NCBI RefSeq assembly: GCF_003387535.1
Contig: NZ_QUNR01000002.1
Coordinates: 358,514 to 422,513, forward strand
DNA length: 64,000 nt
Direction of reading: 5' to 3'
Origin: Paraperlucidibaca baekdonensis
Lineage (GTDB): Bacteria; Pseudomonadota; Gammaproteobacteria; Pseudomonadales; Moraxellaceae
Below, in pieces: positions 21,555 to 31,246 of the stretch. The notes under the pieces are model-generated. The model saw nothing but the letters and a program-made list of their open reading frames with translations, made no database searches and had not been told where the DNA came from. Made by a program: the position numbers and the translations under genes. Position 1 is the first letter of the stretch. Each line of letters begins with the position of its first letter.

Positions 21555-23798
21555 TTACTTCTTCACATCAAAGCGATCTAATGTCATGACTTTGTGCCAC
21601 GCTTTAACAAAGTCTGCGACAAACTTGCCTTGGCCATCATTGCTGGCATAGACCTCAGACACCGCGCGCAGCTCGGAGCTTGAGCCAAAGGCTAAGTCCA
21701 CGGGTGTGGCCGACCATTTGTACTGGCCAGTGGCGCGGTCGCGACCTTCGTAGATGCCCTCGGACTTGGCCGATGGCGTCCATTTCGTCGACATATCGAG
21801 CAAGTTCACAAAGAAGTCATTACTCAGTGTGCCCGGACGGCTGGTGAAGACGCCTTCGCGAGCGCCACCCACGTTGGCATCAAGGGCGCGCAGACCGCCA
21901 ACTAATACCGTCATTTCGGGCACGGTGAGGCTCAGCAAGTTCGCGCGATCGACGAGTGCGTCGGTGGGCTTATAGAAGCTCTCGGCGCTGTAGTAGTTGC
22001 GGAAGCCATCGGCTTTTGGTTCGAGCACCTCATAGCCGGCGACATCGGTTTGCGCTTGTGTGGCATCAACACGGCCTGGCGTAAAGGGCACCGACACCGT
22101 AAAGCCTGCTTTCAGTGCGGCTTGTTCGATGGCCGCGTTACCGCCGAGCACAATGACATCGGCCATGGAGACTTTTTTACCGCCGCCGAGTGACTTATTG
22201 AAGCTTTCTTGAACCGTGGTGAGCTTGGCTAATACGTCGCTGAGCTCAGCAGGGTTGTTGATCGCCCAATCTTTCGCTGGCGCTAAACGCAGGCGCGCGC
22301 CATTGGCACCACCACGTTTGTCGGTGTCGCGATAGCTCGCTGCCGATGCCCACGCAGTACGCACGAGTGCTGGGCCGGGAATGCCGGCATCAAGAATCTT
22401 GGCCTTTAGGGCTTTCACATCACCACTGCTAATGGTTTTGTAGTCTGCCTTGGGCAATGGGTCCTGCCAGATCAGTGTGTCTTGTGGCGCGTCGGTGCTG
22501 ACGATGTAGCGTGCTTGTGGGCCCATGTCGCGGTGAGTCAGCTTGAACCAGGCTTTGGCAAAAGCCAGCTCAAAGGCCTTCGGGTCTTTATGAAAGCGCT
22601 GAGTGATTTCACGATAAATCGGGTCTTCTTTCAGCGACAAATCCGTGGTGAACATGATCGGCGCATGACGCTTACCGGCTATGTGGGCGTCTGGCACGAG
22701 GTTGGCAGCCTGACCATTGGCGGGAATCCATTGTGTGGCGCCGGCAGGGCTCTTGGTTTTTACCCATTCAAACCCGTAGAGGTTGTCGAGGTATTGCATG
22801 GTCCATTGTGTTGGGCTCACCGACCAAGCACCCTCCAAACCACTGGTGATGGTGTCTTCGGCATTGCCTTTGCCGCATTTATTTTTCCAGCCAAAACCTT
22901 GCTCTTCAAGGCCAGCGGCAGCGGGCTCGGCACCTAAGCACTCTTCGGGTTTGTGCGCACCGTGCGCTTTACCGAAGGTGTGGCCACCCGCGATCAAGGC
23001 GGCGGTTTCTTCATCGTTCATGGCCATGCGACCAAATGTCTCGCGGATATCCTGAGCGGCGGCGAGGGGGTCGTGATTGCCATTAGGGCCTTCGGGATTG
23101 ACGTAGATCAAGCCCATTTGCACAGCGGCCAGGGGTTTTTCGAGTTTGCGATCGCCACTGTAGCGGCTGTCGTCGAGGAATTTATTTTCGGGACCCCAAT
23201 AGATCATGTCGGGTTCCCAATCGTCTGTACGACCGCCGGCGAAACCAAAGGTTTTGAAGCCCATGGATTCGAGCGAGACGTTGCCGGTGAGCACCATCAG
23301 ATCAGCCCACGATAAGCTCGCGCCGTATTTTTGTTTGATTGGCCAGAGTAGACGGCGGGCTTTATCGAGGTTGGCGTTATCGGGCCAGCTATTGAGCGGC
23401 TCGAAGCGCTGTTGGCCGCCACCGGCGCCACCACGACCATCGCTAACACGATAGGTGCCGGCACTGTGCCAGGCCATACGAATGAAAAATGGGCCGTAGT
23501 TGCCATAGTCGGCTGGCCACCAAGGTTGCGAGGTGGTCAACACCTTTTCGATGTCGGCTTTCACGGCATTGAGATCGAGTTTGGCGAAGGCTTCCGCGTA
23601 GTCAAAGTTGGCGCCATAGGGGTTGGAGGCCACGTCGTGCTGGCGTAGTGCCGAGAGGTCGATGACTTCAGGCCAGTAGAACTGATGGCCGCGCATTTCC
23701 GGGGCCGCGACAGCGGAGCTTGAAAGCATGGGCATGGCCGCCAATGCGATGGCGACAGCGAGCGATTTCATGGATGAGTTGGCAAAAGGTTTGCGCAT
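21555..23798 (-). CDS. katG: Catalase-peroxidase with N-terminal export signal
   Basis: A bifunctional heme enzyme of about 747 residues that removes hydrogen peroxide. The N-terminal half is catalytic: [11 protein letters not shown] gives the distal Arg-Trp-His, YVNPEGPNG the Tyr of the Met-Tyr-Trp adduct, and [10 protein letters not shown] the heme-ligand His. The C-terminal half is the usual degenerate duplication. ATG 23798 has GGAG 8 bp upstream and yields a signal peptide ([24 protein letters not shown], cleavage near residue 33), so the protein is probably periplasmic like KatP or KatG2. The longer frame to 23876 lacks support. Confidence 0.93.
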   Translation of the reverse strand: MRKPFANSSMKSLAVAIALAAMPMLSSSAVAAPEMRGHQFYWPEVIDLSALRQHDVASNPYGANFDYAEAFAKLDLNAVKADIEKVLTTSQPWWPADYGNYGPFFIRMAWHSAGTYRVSDGRGGAGGGQQRFEPLNSWPDNANLDKARRLLWPIKQKYGASLSWADLMVLTGNVSLESMGFKTFGFAGGRTDDWEPDMIYWGPENKFLDDSRYSGDRKLEKPLAAVQMGLIYVNPEGPNGNHDPLAAAQDIRETFGRMAMNDEETAALIAGGHTFGKAHGAHKPEECLGAEPAAAGLEEQGFGWKNKCGKGNAEDTITSGLEGAWSVSPTQWTMQYLDNLYGFEWVKTKSPAGATQWIPANGQAANLVPDAHIAGKRHAPIMFTTDLSLKEDPIYREITQRFHKDPKAFELAFAKAWFKLTHRDMGPQARYIVSTDAPQDTLIWQDPLPKADYKTISSGDVKALKAKILDAGIPGPALVRTAWASAASYRDTDKRGGANGARLRLAPAKDWAINNPAELSDVLAKLTTVQESFNKSLGGGKKVSMADVIVLGGNAAIEQAALKAGFTVSVPFTPGRVDATQAQTDVAGYEVLEPKADGFRNYYSAESFYKPTDALVDRANLLSLTVPEMTVLVGGLRALDANVGGAREGVFTSRPGTLSNDFFVNLLDMSTKWTPSAKSEGIYEGRDRATGQYKWSATPVDLAFGSSSELRAVSEVYASNDGQGKFVADFVKAWHKVMTLDRFDVKK

Positions 23799-23829
23799 TT
23801 TTATTCTCCGAATACGATAATGGCATAGC

Positions 23830-23865
23830 GAGTATTGAGTGCTCTGTGGAGCCAAATCAATACTC
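23830..23865. promoter_or_regulatory. Inverted repeat in the katG-amidase intergenic region
   Basis: GAGTATTGA (23830-23838) and TCAATACTC (23857-23865) are perfect 9-bp inverted arms separated by 18 bases, 32 bp upstream of katG. An AT-rich tract (23875-23940) follows toward the amidase. It could be an operator; the binding protein is unknown. Confidence 0.45.
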
Positions 23866-24035
23866 AACTCGGTCATAGTAGATAGACGGTTTATCTTTTA
23901 ATAGTTTATTAAGTATTATTTTTCGATAGTTTTTTACAATGGCAAAATGGACTTTTGCTTGCCTCGGCGCAGCCAAGCGAATAGCCTGCAAGCCACTCAA
24001 TACGCTAGAAAAATAACAACAGGAGTGCCTACACC

Positions 24036-25475
24036 ATGGCCACCAAAACGACTCACACAGACATGCGCTGTCATGCCTTTTCCTCCGATGATGCCCTTGG
24101 CCTCGATGATGCCGTGGCCATGCGCGTGCGCTTGCAGCGCGGTGAAGTCTCGCCACTCGAGCTCACAGAGGCGGCCATTGCCCGTGCCGAACAGGTCAAC
24201 GGTCAACTCAATGCCATCGTGTTGCCGACTTATGAAACCGCACGTCTTGGCGCGCAGCGCCAGCACGGCGGCGCATTTGCCGGTATCCCCACGTTTATCA
24301 AAGACAATACCGACTTGCAGGGCCTACCCACGCGCCACGGCTCATTGGCGGTGGGCTCCATACCGGCCAAGCACACCAGCGCCTTTGCCGAGCACTACTT
24401 AAGCACGGGCCTCAATGTGTTGGGCAAATCGAGCTTGCCAGAGTTTGGCTTCAATGCCTCCACTGAGTTCATGAGCCGCCCAGCTACGGTCAATCCGTGG
24501 CACACCGCGTATTCGGCGGGTGCGTCATCGGGCGGCTCGGCGGCACTGGTGGCCGCGGGTGTGGTGCCAATTGCCCATGCGAACGATGGCGGTGGCTCGA
24601 TTCGCATTCCGGCGGCGGCCTGCGGGCTGATTGGCCTGAAACCCACACGCGGGCGTTTTATTGATGGTGAGTCGGCGGCGGCATTGCCGGTCAATATCAT
24701 CGGTGAGGGCGTGGTGACGCGCAGCGTGCGTGATACGGCAGAGTTTTTCTACGCCATGGAGCAGCATTATCGTGGCAAAAAAATGCGCCCAGTGGGGCAG
24801 GTCAGCGGCCCCGATGACAAACGCCAGCGCATTGGTCTCGTGCTCGATTCCATCACTGGCCAGGCCACCGATGCCGCCACGCGCGAAACCGTTGAGGCCA
24901 CCGCGCGGCTGCTCGAGAGCCTTGGCCATCGTGTCGATGTCATTGAGCTGCCAATTCGCGACAGCTTTGCCGATGACTTCAGTCAGTACTGGGGCCTGTT
25001 GTCGTTTTTGCTGAGCACTTTTGGCACCAAGCTCATGGGCCCGGATTTCGATAAATCACTGACCGACAATCTGAGTAAAGGGCTGGCACAGTTTTATCGC
25101 GAGCATATCTGGCGCACGCCGATGATGCTCTGGGGTATGAAACGTGTGGCGGCGGATTACGCGAAAATATTCCGTGGCTGCGATGTGGTGCTGTCGCCGG
25201 TGCTCGCGCACACCACGCCTAAGCTTGGGCATTTATCGCCGACCCAATCATTTGAGTCGCTGTTTGAGCGCCTACGTGACTACGTCAGTTTCACGCCACT
25301 CAACAATGCCGCCGGCACGCCGGCGCTATCGATGCCCATGGGCCGTACGCCAGAGGGCTTGCCGATTGCCGTGCAGCTCTCCGGTGCTAGGGGCGAGGAG
25401 CGCCGCTTGCTGGCGCTGGCGTTTGAGCTGGAGGCGGCGCAGCCGTTCCACCACCTAGGGCTTTATACCGGGTGA
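24036..25475 (+). CDS. Amidase-signature family hydrolase
   Basis: 479 residues. The Ser-cisSer-Lys triad is visible: Lys89 (TFIKDNTDL), Ser164 (SAGASSGGSAA) and Ser188 (NDGGGSIRIP). Amidase-signature enzymes hydrolyse amides, including GatA-type and aryl-amide substrates. No GatC/GatB genes are near, so this is a stand-alone amidase of unknown substrate. A clear CAGGAG ribosome-binding site precedes ATG 24036. It is divergent from katG and converges on cydB with an 11-bp gap. Confidence 0.88.
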   Translation: MATKTTHTDMRCHAFSSDDALGLDDAVAMRVRLQRGEVSPLELTEAAIARAEQVNGQLNAIVLPTYETARLGAQRQHGGAFAGIPTFIKDNTDLQGLPTRHGSLAVGSIPAKHTSAFAEHYLSTGLNVLGKSSLPEFGFNASTEFMSRPATVNPWHTAYSAGASSGGSAALVAAGVVPIAHANDGGGSIRIPAAACGLIGLKPTRGRFIDGESAAALPVNIIGEGVVTRSVRDTAEFFYAMEQHYRGKKMRPVGQVSGPDDKRQRIGLVLDSITGQATDAATRETVEATARLLESLGHRVDVIELPIRDSFADDFSQYWGLLSFLLSTFGTKLMGPDFDKSLTDNLSKGLAQFYREHIWRTPMMLWGMKRVAADYAKIFRGCDVVLSPVLAHTTPKLGHLSPTQSFESLFERLRDYVSFTPLNNAAGTPALSMPMGRTPEGLPIAVQLSGARGEERRLLALAFELEAAQPFHHLGLYTG

Positions 25476-25486
25476 TGGTCGCGGCT

Positions 25487-26497
25487 TTAGCGATACAGCA
25501 GCGGCTGCGCCTTGCCCCAAAACACGCGATACGAATACGCGGTGTAGAGCAAGATCACCGGCAGCACCACCATCACGCCCATCAGCACCACACGTAGGGC
25601 CTCGGGGTCGGCAGCGGCCTCGGCAATGGTCATCTGATCAATGATGATGTAGGGAAACAGGCTGTAGGCCAAGCCGCCCGAGGCGATGCAAAATAGCGTC
25701 ACCACGCCGGCAAATGGCACCCAGCTGTAGCGCTCGTTATCGTTGCCGATGAGGCTGGCGAGCACACGATCGAGCATTAGCACCAGCGCGGTGGTAATCA
25801 CCGGCACGGGCAGCAAATAATACAAGTTCGGCAGGCTAAACCAGCGTTCGGCCATACGCGCGCTGACCAGCGGGGTGGCTAATGAAATGGCGGCGATGCC
25901 GGCGGCGGTGAGCCACAGCGCGCCGCGCGCCCAATGCACCGCGCGCTGACGCAAGAGACCCTCGGTTTTCAAAATCAGCCAGCAGGCGCCAAGCAGCGCG
26001 TAGCCAGCAATAAAGCACAAACCGATGAACGCCGCGAAGCCGTAGGCCATCCACGAGTTGGCGAAATTGGTGAGGAAGTGGCCGAGCATATAGCCCTGCG
26101 ACAAGCAGGCCATCAGTGAGCCAAAGTAAAACGCGAAATTCCATAATGGCTGATGGTTAGCGCGCGCTTTGACGCGGAAATCGAAGGCCACGCCACGCAA
26201 AATCAGGCCGAGTAGCAGCACCAACACCGGTACATAGAGCGCGCCCAAAATGATGCCATGCGCGACCGGGAAGGCCACCAGCAGCAAACCAACACCGAGC
26301 ACCAGCCAGGTCTCGTTAGCGTCCCAAAATGGGCCAATGCTGGCGATCATCATGTGTTTATCGTCGATAGTCGCGCGCCGCAGCAGCACGCCCACGCCCA
26401 GATCGAGGCCATCGAGCAGACCATAAAGCAGCAGCGTAAAGCCCATTAGGCCGGCAAAAATCAGCGGCAAATAGGCATCGGGAATCCAAGGCAACAT
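25487..26497 (-). CDS. cydB: Cytochrome bd-type (cyanide-insensitive) quinol oxidase subunit II
   Basis: 336 residues with eight or nine TM helices. The N-terminal YGLLDGLDLGVGVLL region and the WDANETWLV motif are typical of CydB/CioB. It supports CydA in four-electron reduction of oxygen by quinol. ATG 26497 is one base after the cydA stop, so translation is coupled; the frame open to 26572 would overlap cydA. No CydX-like small gene follows, consistent with the CIO-type oxidase. Confidence 0.92.
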   Translation of the reverse strand: MLPWIPDAYLPLIFAGLMGFTLLLYGLLDGLDLGVGVLLRRATIDDKHMMIASIGPFWDANETWLVLGVGLLLVAFPVAHGIILGALYVPVLVLLLGLILRGVAFDFRVKARANHQPLWNFAFYFGSLMACLSQGYMLGHFLTNFANSWMAYGFAAFIGLCFIAGYALLGACWLILKTEGLLRQRAVHWARGALWLTAAGIAAISLATPLVSARMAERWFSLPNLYYLLPVPVITTALVLMLDRVLASLIGNDNERYSWVPFAGVVTLFCIASGGLAYSLFPYIIIDQMTIAEAAADPEALRVVLMGVMVVLPVILLYTAYSYRVFWGKAQPLLYR

Positions 26498-26498
26498 A

Positions 26499-27845
26499 TC
26501 AATGACCTCCGAGGGCGTCATGATCGATGCTGTGCGGGGCTTTTTGCGCAAGGTAGAACACCACCGACACATAGGCCACCAGCAAGAACGCGTACATCAA
26601 TACATACATAGTTAATGAGCCGAAAATGGTGGCAGCAGGCACGGCGCCGATGGCGTCTTTGGTCAGCAAGACGTTGGTGACTAGCCAGGGCTGGCGGCCG
26701 ATTTCGGTGACATACCAACCCGCGAGTGTCGCCACCCAGCCGGAGAAGGTCATCGCGACCAACCCGCGCAATGGCCAGCGTGGGAGATTATTGCCGCGCC
26801 GCCAAAGCAGGAAGGCAAAGCCCCAGGCCACGGCAAGCATCAGCATGCCCATGCCGACCATCACACGGAATGACCAAAATACGGGCGCCACCGGTGCGTG
26901 GCCTTGCGGAAATTCATCGAGGCCGGGCAGTTCGCCATGCAGCGAGTGCGTCAAAATTAAGCTGGCGCCGTAAGGCACGCCGATGGCGTAATCGTTGCGT
27001 TTTTCTTGCGCATTGGGTAGGGCAAAGAGCAGCAGCGGCACCGAGGCTTCGCGCGTCCATACGCCTTCAATGGCGGCGACTTTGGCAGGCTGATGCGCCA
27101 GCGTATTGAGGCCGTGGGCATCGCCGAGCATGATTTGCGCGGGAATCAGCGCCGCCGCTAAAAACACGCCAGTACGCAGGGCTTTGCGAACTTCATCGGT
27201 TTGGTCGCCGCGCAGCCAACGGTAGGCGGAAATGCCGGCCACCAAAAATGCTGCAGTGAGACCACTGGCGAGCAACATATGTGCTAGTCGATAGGGCATG
27301 GATGGGTTAAAAATCACCGCCATCCAGCTGGTCACATGGGCTTTGCCGTCGATCATTTCAAAGCCGGCCGGCGTTTGCATCCACGAGTTTAGTGCCAGAA
27401 TCCAAAACGCCGACATGCTGGTGCCAAAGGCCACCAAGAAGCAGGCCAGGGTGTGCACGGTTTCGGAGACGCGGCCGCGACCAAAGAGCATGATGCCGAG
27501 AAAGGTGGCTTCCAAAAAGAACGCGGTCATCACTTCGTAGGCCAATAGCGGCCCGGCAATATTGCCGACGGTGTTCATATAGCCCGGCCAGTTGGTGCCA
27601 AACTGGAAGGACATGGTGATGCCGGTGACCACGCCAACTGCGAAGGTGAGCGCGAATATTTTTAGCCAGAACTGATAGACGCGCAGCCAGGCAGCATCGC
27701 CGGTGAGGTGATAGCGGACTTTGAAAAACACCATCAGCCAAGCTAAGCCCATGCTGATGGTCGGGAAAAGAATATGAAAGCTGATGTTGGCGGCGAATTG
27801 GATGCGCGAGAGCATCACGGCGTCGAGTAGGGCGGGATCGGTCAT
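26499..27845 (-). CDS. cydA: Cytochrome bd-type (cyanide-insensitive) quinol oxidase subunit I
   Basis: 448 residues, multi-pass. RIQFAANISFHILFP carries the first heme His. FQFGTNWPGYMN and YEVMTAFFLEATFLG contain conserved heme d/b595 residues. EIGRQPWLV is the conserved CydA motif. The quinol (Q) loop is short, which places it in the CioA subgroup (cyanide-insensitive oxidase) rather than the long-loop E. coli CydA. The adjacent cydB completes the two-subunit oxidase in the inner membrane. Confidence 0.93.
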   Translation of the reverse strand: MTDPALLDAVMLSRIQFAANISFHILFPTISMGLAWLMVFFKVRYHLTGDAAWLRVYQFWLKIFALTFAVGVVTGITMSFQFGTNWPGYMNTVGNIAGPLLAYEVMTAFFLEATFLGIMLFGRGRVSETVHTLACFLVAFGTSMSAFWILALNSWMQTPAGFEMIDGKAHVTSWMAVIFNPSMPYRLAHMLLASGLTAAFLVAGISAYRWLRGDQTDEVRKALRTGVFLAAALIPAQIMLGDAHGLNTLAHQPAKVAAIEGVWTREASVPLLLFALPNAQEKRNDYAIGVPYGASLILTHSLHGELPGLDEFPQGHAPVAPVFWSFRVMVGMGMLMLAVAWGFAFLLWRRGNNLPRWPLRGLVAMTFSGWVATLAGWYVTEIGRQPWLVTNVLLTKDAIGAVPAATIFGSLTMYVLMYAFLLVAYVSVVFYLAQKAPHSIDHDALGGH

Positions 27846-27924
27846 GCGTCATGCCTCAATATAACAATTTATATAATACTAAACTATAAATTAGGTAACT
27901 GTGCAGGTTTTCAGTAGCAAAATG

Positions 27925-28842
27925 TCAGCGCCGCGGACTATACGCCGTCTGTGGCCAGTCGGGGGTGACTGTCCACTGAGTCTGGTACAAACGCTCGCCA
28001 CGCAGGCGCGGATGATCATGTTCTGCACTATTTTTGCTGGCGATGGCGCTGTAGGCGTTGCTGGTTTGCGCCGCGCTGATGCGCCATTGGCCGCGCAGAG
28101 CATCTGGGTTGCCGTGCGCCGGATCAGCGGCATGCCATTGTGCATCGGCGGCGTGAAAGAGCCGACCTTTGAGCCAGCAGGCCCGCGCGATGGGCGCATC
28201 GGCCAGCGGCAGCTCGCCGAGCTCGTTGAGCCGCTGCGCAATGGCCGCACGCGCCACGGGCTGTTGGCTCAACGCTAGCTGATGCCGGCACAGATGATCG
28301 CGCTTGATATCGAGCCGATCGTGCAGGCCAGGGCCCAGCCATTGCTGGTTGGGATGCGGCTCGGGGCGACCCAAATAAAACTTCACGGCAAGCTCTAGAT
28401 GCAGCAGCGTGCCATCGGCCTTTGAGCGCACCAAATAGTCCATTTCGCCAAGTGTGACGCCCTGATCGCGCACCGGGATATTGGCGGCCACTGAGGCGTA
28501 GCGCGGGTTGTCGGGGTGCGCCAGCCAAAAGCCCAAGAGCCGCTCAACATAGACGCCGAGGCGGAAGTCACGGCTGTTTTCACTGTGCGCGATGAGCGCT
28601 GCGGGATCGGCATCGAGGGCGTGCAGCAACGGCGTGGTGTCGTGCAGCAGCTCGCTAAAAAATGCGGAAGATGGCCAATGCACATCGCGAAAAGCGCTCA
28701 GATCTTTTGTGCTAGCGGTAGGTGATGCGCCAGTCTCGCCAGCAATGGATGGCGTCAGCAAGGGCGGCGTGCCGATTAGCCAAGCCAGGTCGCGCACGGC
28801 CGGCGTGCGAAACGCTAGCCAGGGTTCATGCTGAGGCTTCAC
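27925..28842 (-). CDS. DUF1853 family protein
   Basis: 305 residues, soluble. The segment FRLGVYVERLLGFWLAH, then NIPVRDQGVTLGEMDYLV, then LHLELAVKFYLG, then WLGPGLHDRLDIK matches the DUF1853 pattern. The acidic/Lys arrangement GEMDYLV...ELAVKF resembles a PD-(D/E)XK nuclease core, a speculative reading. It overlaps the YbiB-like gene by 4 bp and ends the tus operon, so a role in tRNA or sulfur metabolism is possible. Confidence 0.75.
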   Translation of the reverse strand: MKPQHEPWLAFRTPAVRDLAWLIGTPPLLTPSIAGETGASPTASTKDLSAFRDVHWPSSAFFSELLHDTTPLLHALDADPAALIAHSENSRDFRLGVYVERLLGFWLAHPDNPRYASVAANIPVRDQGVTLGEMDYLVRSKADGTLLHLELAVKFYLGRPEPHPNQQWLGPGLHDRLDIKRDHLCRHQLALSQQPVARAAIAQRLNELGELPLADAPIARACWLKGRLFHAADAQWHAADPAHGNPDALRGQWRISAAQTSNAYSAIASKNSAEHDHPRLRGERLYQTQWTVTPDWPQTAYSPRR

Positions 28843-29888
28843 GCGCGCATCAGCGGCGGCGCAGAGGCGTCAAGGCGCTGCTGCCAAAGTCGCTCGGCCA
28901 TCAGCATGGCGGCCTCTGGGTTCGGGCTTAAGCCGAGCGTCCGCAAGGTCAATGCCAGCGTGCCAATTACTGCCATTTCGCCGTACTCGTGGGCCTGCTC
29001 GCCGCGCCAGACACGCATCAAGAGTTGGTCGTCGAAACTTTCCTCGGGCGCATGGCGTTGGGTAAATATCATCGGCCAGTCTTCATCGACCGGCTCGCCG
29101 TTGACCACGCGCTTGGCCAGACAGCTGCCATCGGGATTGCGCTCAATTTCGCCGCCATCGCCCTTAATCACGCAGCTATTGGCGTAACCGAGTAGCAGCG
29201 CCGCGCGTTGGTGCGACTCGCGGTAGGCCGGATGAAAGATGGCCTGCATGACCGCCGGCGCATCGGTTGGGTTCAGCAGTCGCGTCAGCGTGTGCACCGG
29301 CGAGCGCAGGCCGAGTAGGCCGCGCAGGCTGATCATGTCATCGAGCACTGGCGTGAGTACGCTCAGCGGCAGGTAGGCAAAATTAGTCTCGCCAATGGCC
29401 ATTTGCGCCTCCGCCCAGCTTGCGCAAACCGGCAGGCCGACGCTCGGCAGCACGGCTTCGGTGTAGAGACGATTGCTGGTGTGGCCGCTGGCGCCATGCA
29501 TAAAGATGCGCACGCCGCGCTGGCAGAGCAGCTTCACGGCCAGCAAAAACCACGGATAATGTTTGCGCTTGCCGGCATAGGATGACCAATCCAAATCGGC
29601 CTTAAGCGCCGGCAGGCCAGCGGCGTTTAAGTCGCTATCGCGCTGATGTGCAATCGCCGTTTTCGCCGCCATGACAAAACCGGCGAGCTCCTCAGGGCTC
29701 TCTTCCTTCACGCGCAAGAGCATCAGAAACGCGCCAATCTGCACCGGCTCAACTTCGCCCGCGATGATCATCGCCATGGCATCGCGGGCCTCATCGAGAC
29801 TGAGTGAGCGACTCGAGGTTTTGCCCTTGCCCAAGATACGCACGTATTGGGCGAATGGATGTTCGGCTATAAGATATTGATTTCGCAT
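28839..29888 (-). CDS. YbiB/TrpD2-like glycosyl transferase family 3 protein
   Basis: About 349 residues with the anthranilate phosphoribosyltransferase fold: an N-terminal helical domain (SLDEARDAMAMIIAGEVEPVQIGAFLMLLRVKEES) and a C-terminal alpha/beta domain. The glycine-rich PRPP site of true TrpD is poorly kept, as in E. coli YbiB, a nucleic-acid-binding relative. ATG 29888 is preferred; it starts 2 bp after the tusE stop and the frame beyond overlaps tusE. The link to tus genes is also found in pseudomonads, as I recall. Confidence 0.78.
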   Translation of the reverse strand: MRNQYLIAEHPFAQYVRILGKGKTSSRSLSLDEARDAMAMIIAGEVEPVQIGAFLMLLRVKEESPEELAGFVMAAKTAIAHQRDSDLNAAGLPALKADLDWSSYAGKRKHYPWFLLAVKLLCQRGVRIFMHGASGHTSNRLYTEAVLPSVGLPVCASWAEAQMAIGETNFAYLPLSVLTPVLDDMISLRGLLGLRSPVHTLTRLLNPTDAPAVMQAIFHPAYRESHQRAALLLGYANSCVIKGDGGEIERNPDGSCLAKRVVNGEPVDEDWPMIFTQRHAPEESFDDQLLMRVWRGEQAHEYGEMAVIGTLALTLRTLGLSPNPEAAMLMAERLWQQRLDASAPPLMRA

Positions 29889-29890
29889 AA

Positions 29891-30250
29891 TTAAAAGCAG
29901 TTCGGTGGTTTTGGTAGGCCGGCGCAAATGGCCACCCAGCGCATGGGCGTGTCGGGAAACAGCCGCATCAGTGCGAGGCTATTGGCCACGCTTGGCACCT
30001 CGGTGCTTAAGTATTTAACAAATACGCGCGTGGTCGGCATGCGTTGATAGCGCTGATAAAAGTCGCGGGCGGCGTTGAGTACGGCGAGATGCTCTGCGCT
30101 CAAGGCCGCCAGCGCCGGAATGCACGCGGCAATGGCCTCGCCCAAGGCCGGCGTCCAGTCACTGGGCTGGCGTAAAAAACCCTCGCCATCGAATTGTTCG
30201 GCGCTTGCTAGGGCTAAGTCGAGCGCCTGTATTTGCCAAAATGCACTCAT
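29891..30250 (-). CDS. tusE: TusE/DsrC-type sulfur relay protein
   Basis: 119 residues. The C-terminal AGLPKPPNCF carries the conserved penultimate Cys that accepts sulfur from TusD and passes it to MnmA for 2-thiouridine at U34 of tRNA. ATG 30250 overlaps the tusB stop; the frame to 30295 is not conserved. The upstream Cys found in DsrC of dissimilatory systems is absent, which fits the TusE role. Confidence 0.9.
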   Translation of the reverse strand: MSAFWQIQALDLALASAEQFDGEGFLRQPSDWTPALGEAIAACIPALAALSAEHLAVLNAARDFYQRYQRMPTTRVFVKYLSTEVPSVANSLALMRLFPDTPMRWVAICAGLPKPPNCF

Positions 30251-30513
30251 GACCAGCTCAGGCTGCGCCGGTGTGTGGCGAGTAACTCTAGCCATTGATG
30301 ATGCGTGATGCAGGCGATGTGCTCGGGCCAGTGCGCAGTCAGACCGCGGCTTTGTACGCTATCGCTGAGCGCAAAGCACGGCGAGGGTAGGGTCGCTGAG
30401 TGCATGGCCAACAGCACACACGGTCCGGCGAGCAAGAGCGCATCACCATCAGCCCAGCAGCGACTTAGGGCCTCGGGTAGCTCGGCGCTAAACACCACAT
30501 GCAAGGTACTCAT
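30247..30513 (-). CDS. tusB: TusB/DsrH sulfur relay protein
   Basis: 88 residues, a small alpha/beta DsrH-like fold that forms the TusBCD hexamer. STLHVVFSAELPEAL at the N-terminus and the DALLLAGPCVLLAM segment fit the family. It overlaps tusC and tusE by 4 bp each. Called mainly by gene order D-C-B-E and size. Confidence 0.8.
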   Translation of the reverse strand: MSTLHVVFSAELPEALSRCWADGDALLLAGPCVLLAMHSATLPSPCFALSDSVQSRGLTAHWPEHIACITHHQWLELLATHRRSLSWS

Positions 30514-30851
30514 AGGCGAATCACTTGGTCATGAGCGGCAATTAAGGCGGCGATGGCATCGGCATGTAAGGCCTCAAATCCAGTATCAGCCAGTCCGAAG
30601 CGCTGGGCATCGGCGTGATCGACGTAAATGGCGTCGATATCAAATAGCGGCAATGCGTCGAGCTGCGCGCCAAGGCTGCGGCGGCTCAGTAGCGCGCCAT
30701 CTTGTTCAGGCATCAGTTGCAATAAGCCATGGCCTTGAAAAAGAACGCTGACTTGCGCGCCAAAACTGGCAGCGACTAGCAGGGCATCGAGCAAGGTTTG
30801 AGCGTGCTGATTGGCGTAGGGGTCGCTGGCGGCGATGTATAACAGGCGCAT
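30510..30851 (-). CDS. tusC: TusC/DsrF sulfur relay protein
   Basis: 113 residues. DPYANQHAQTLLDALLVAASFGAQVSVLF is the DsrE/F-like start. It forms the TusBCD complex that relays persulfide sulfur in tRNA thiolation. It overlaps tusB by 4 bp and shares a base with the tusD end (TGATG-type coupling). Confidence 0.85.
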   Translation of the reverse strand: MRLLYIAASDPYANQHAQTLLDALLVAASFGAQVSVLFQGHGLLQLMPEQDGALLSRRSLGAQLDALPLFDIDAIYVDHADAQRFGLADTGFEALHADAIAALIAAHDQVIRL

Positions 30852-31246
30852 CAGAGTGCTCCTGGGAAGGTCACAAGCTGCTGGCTAGCAAGCTGTGCTT
30901 CGGCGAGCTGGCCAAGCCCACTAATGATAAACCCCTCAGCGACACTGCTGTGCGGCTGTTCCCAGCTGGCAGCGTTCGCATCATCGAGCACGCCGTAATG
31001 CAACGCCGCCGAGACACAAAGCACGAGCTCAAGATCATGGCTTTTATGCAGCGCTTGCCAACGCTGGCAGAGGCTTGGAAAGTCGCGCCCTGGTGTGCTT
31101 AGACCTTGGCCATGGAGAACGCCGGCATCGGCAAAAAACACGCGCACTATATCATGGCCGCCGCGCAGGGCAGCCTCAGCAAAACCGCAGGCGTGATGGG
31201 CGGTTTCGCTATCGGGAGCGGCAGTAATGAGTAAGCTTAGGCGCAT
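30851..31246 (-). CDS. tusD: TusD/DsrE sulfurtransferase
   Basis: 131 residues. The active Cys lies in LVLCVSAALHYGV, aligned with Cys78 of E. coli TusD. It takes persulfide sulfur from TusA and hands it to TusE. First gene of the six-gene operon tusD-tusC-tusB-tusE-ybiB-like-DUF1853 on the minus strand, divergent from rmuC. Confidence 0.9.
   Translation of the reverse strand: MRLSLLITAAPDSETAHHACGFAEAALRGGHDIVRVFFADAGVLHGQGLSTPGRDFPSLCQRWQALHKSHDLELVLCVSAALHYGVLDDANAASWEQPHSSVAEGFIISGLGQLAEAQLASQQLVTFPGAL

Noticed and set aside
23875-23929. OxyR binding site upstream of katG
   Set aside because: ATAG elements are present but spacing does not follow the 10-bp periodic OxyR pattern; kept only as a note.
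27901-28278. Open frame of 125 codons on the plus strand
   Set aside because: It lies antisense within the DUF1853 gene, which has recognisable family motifs and operon overlap.
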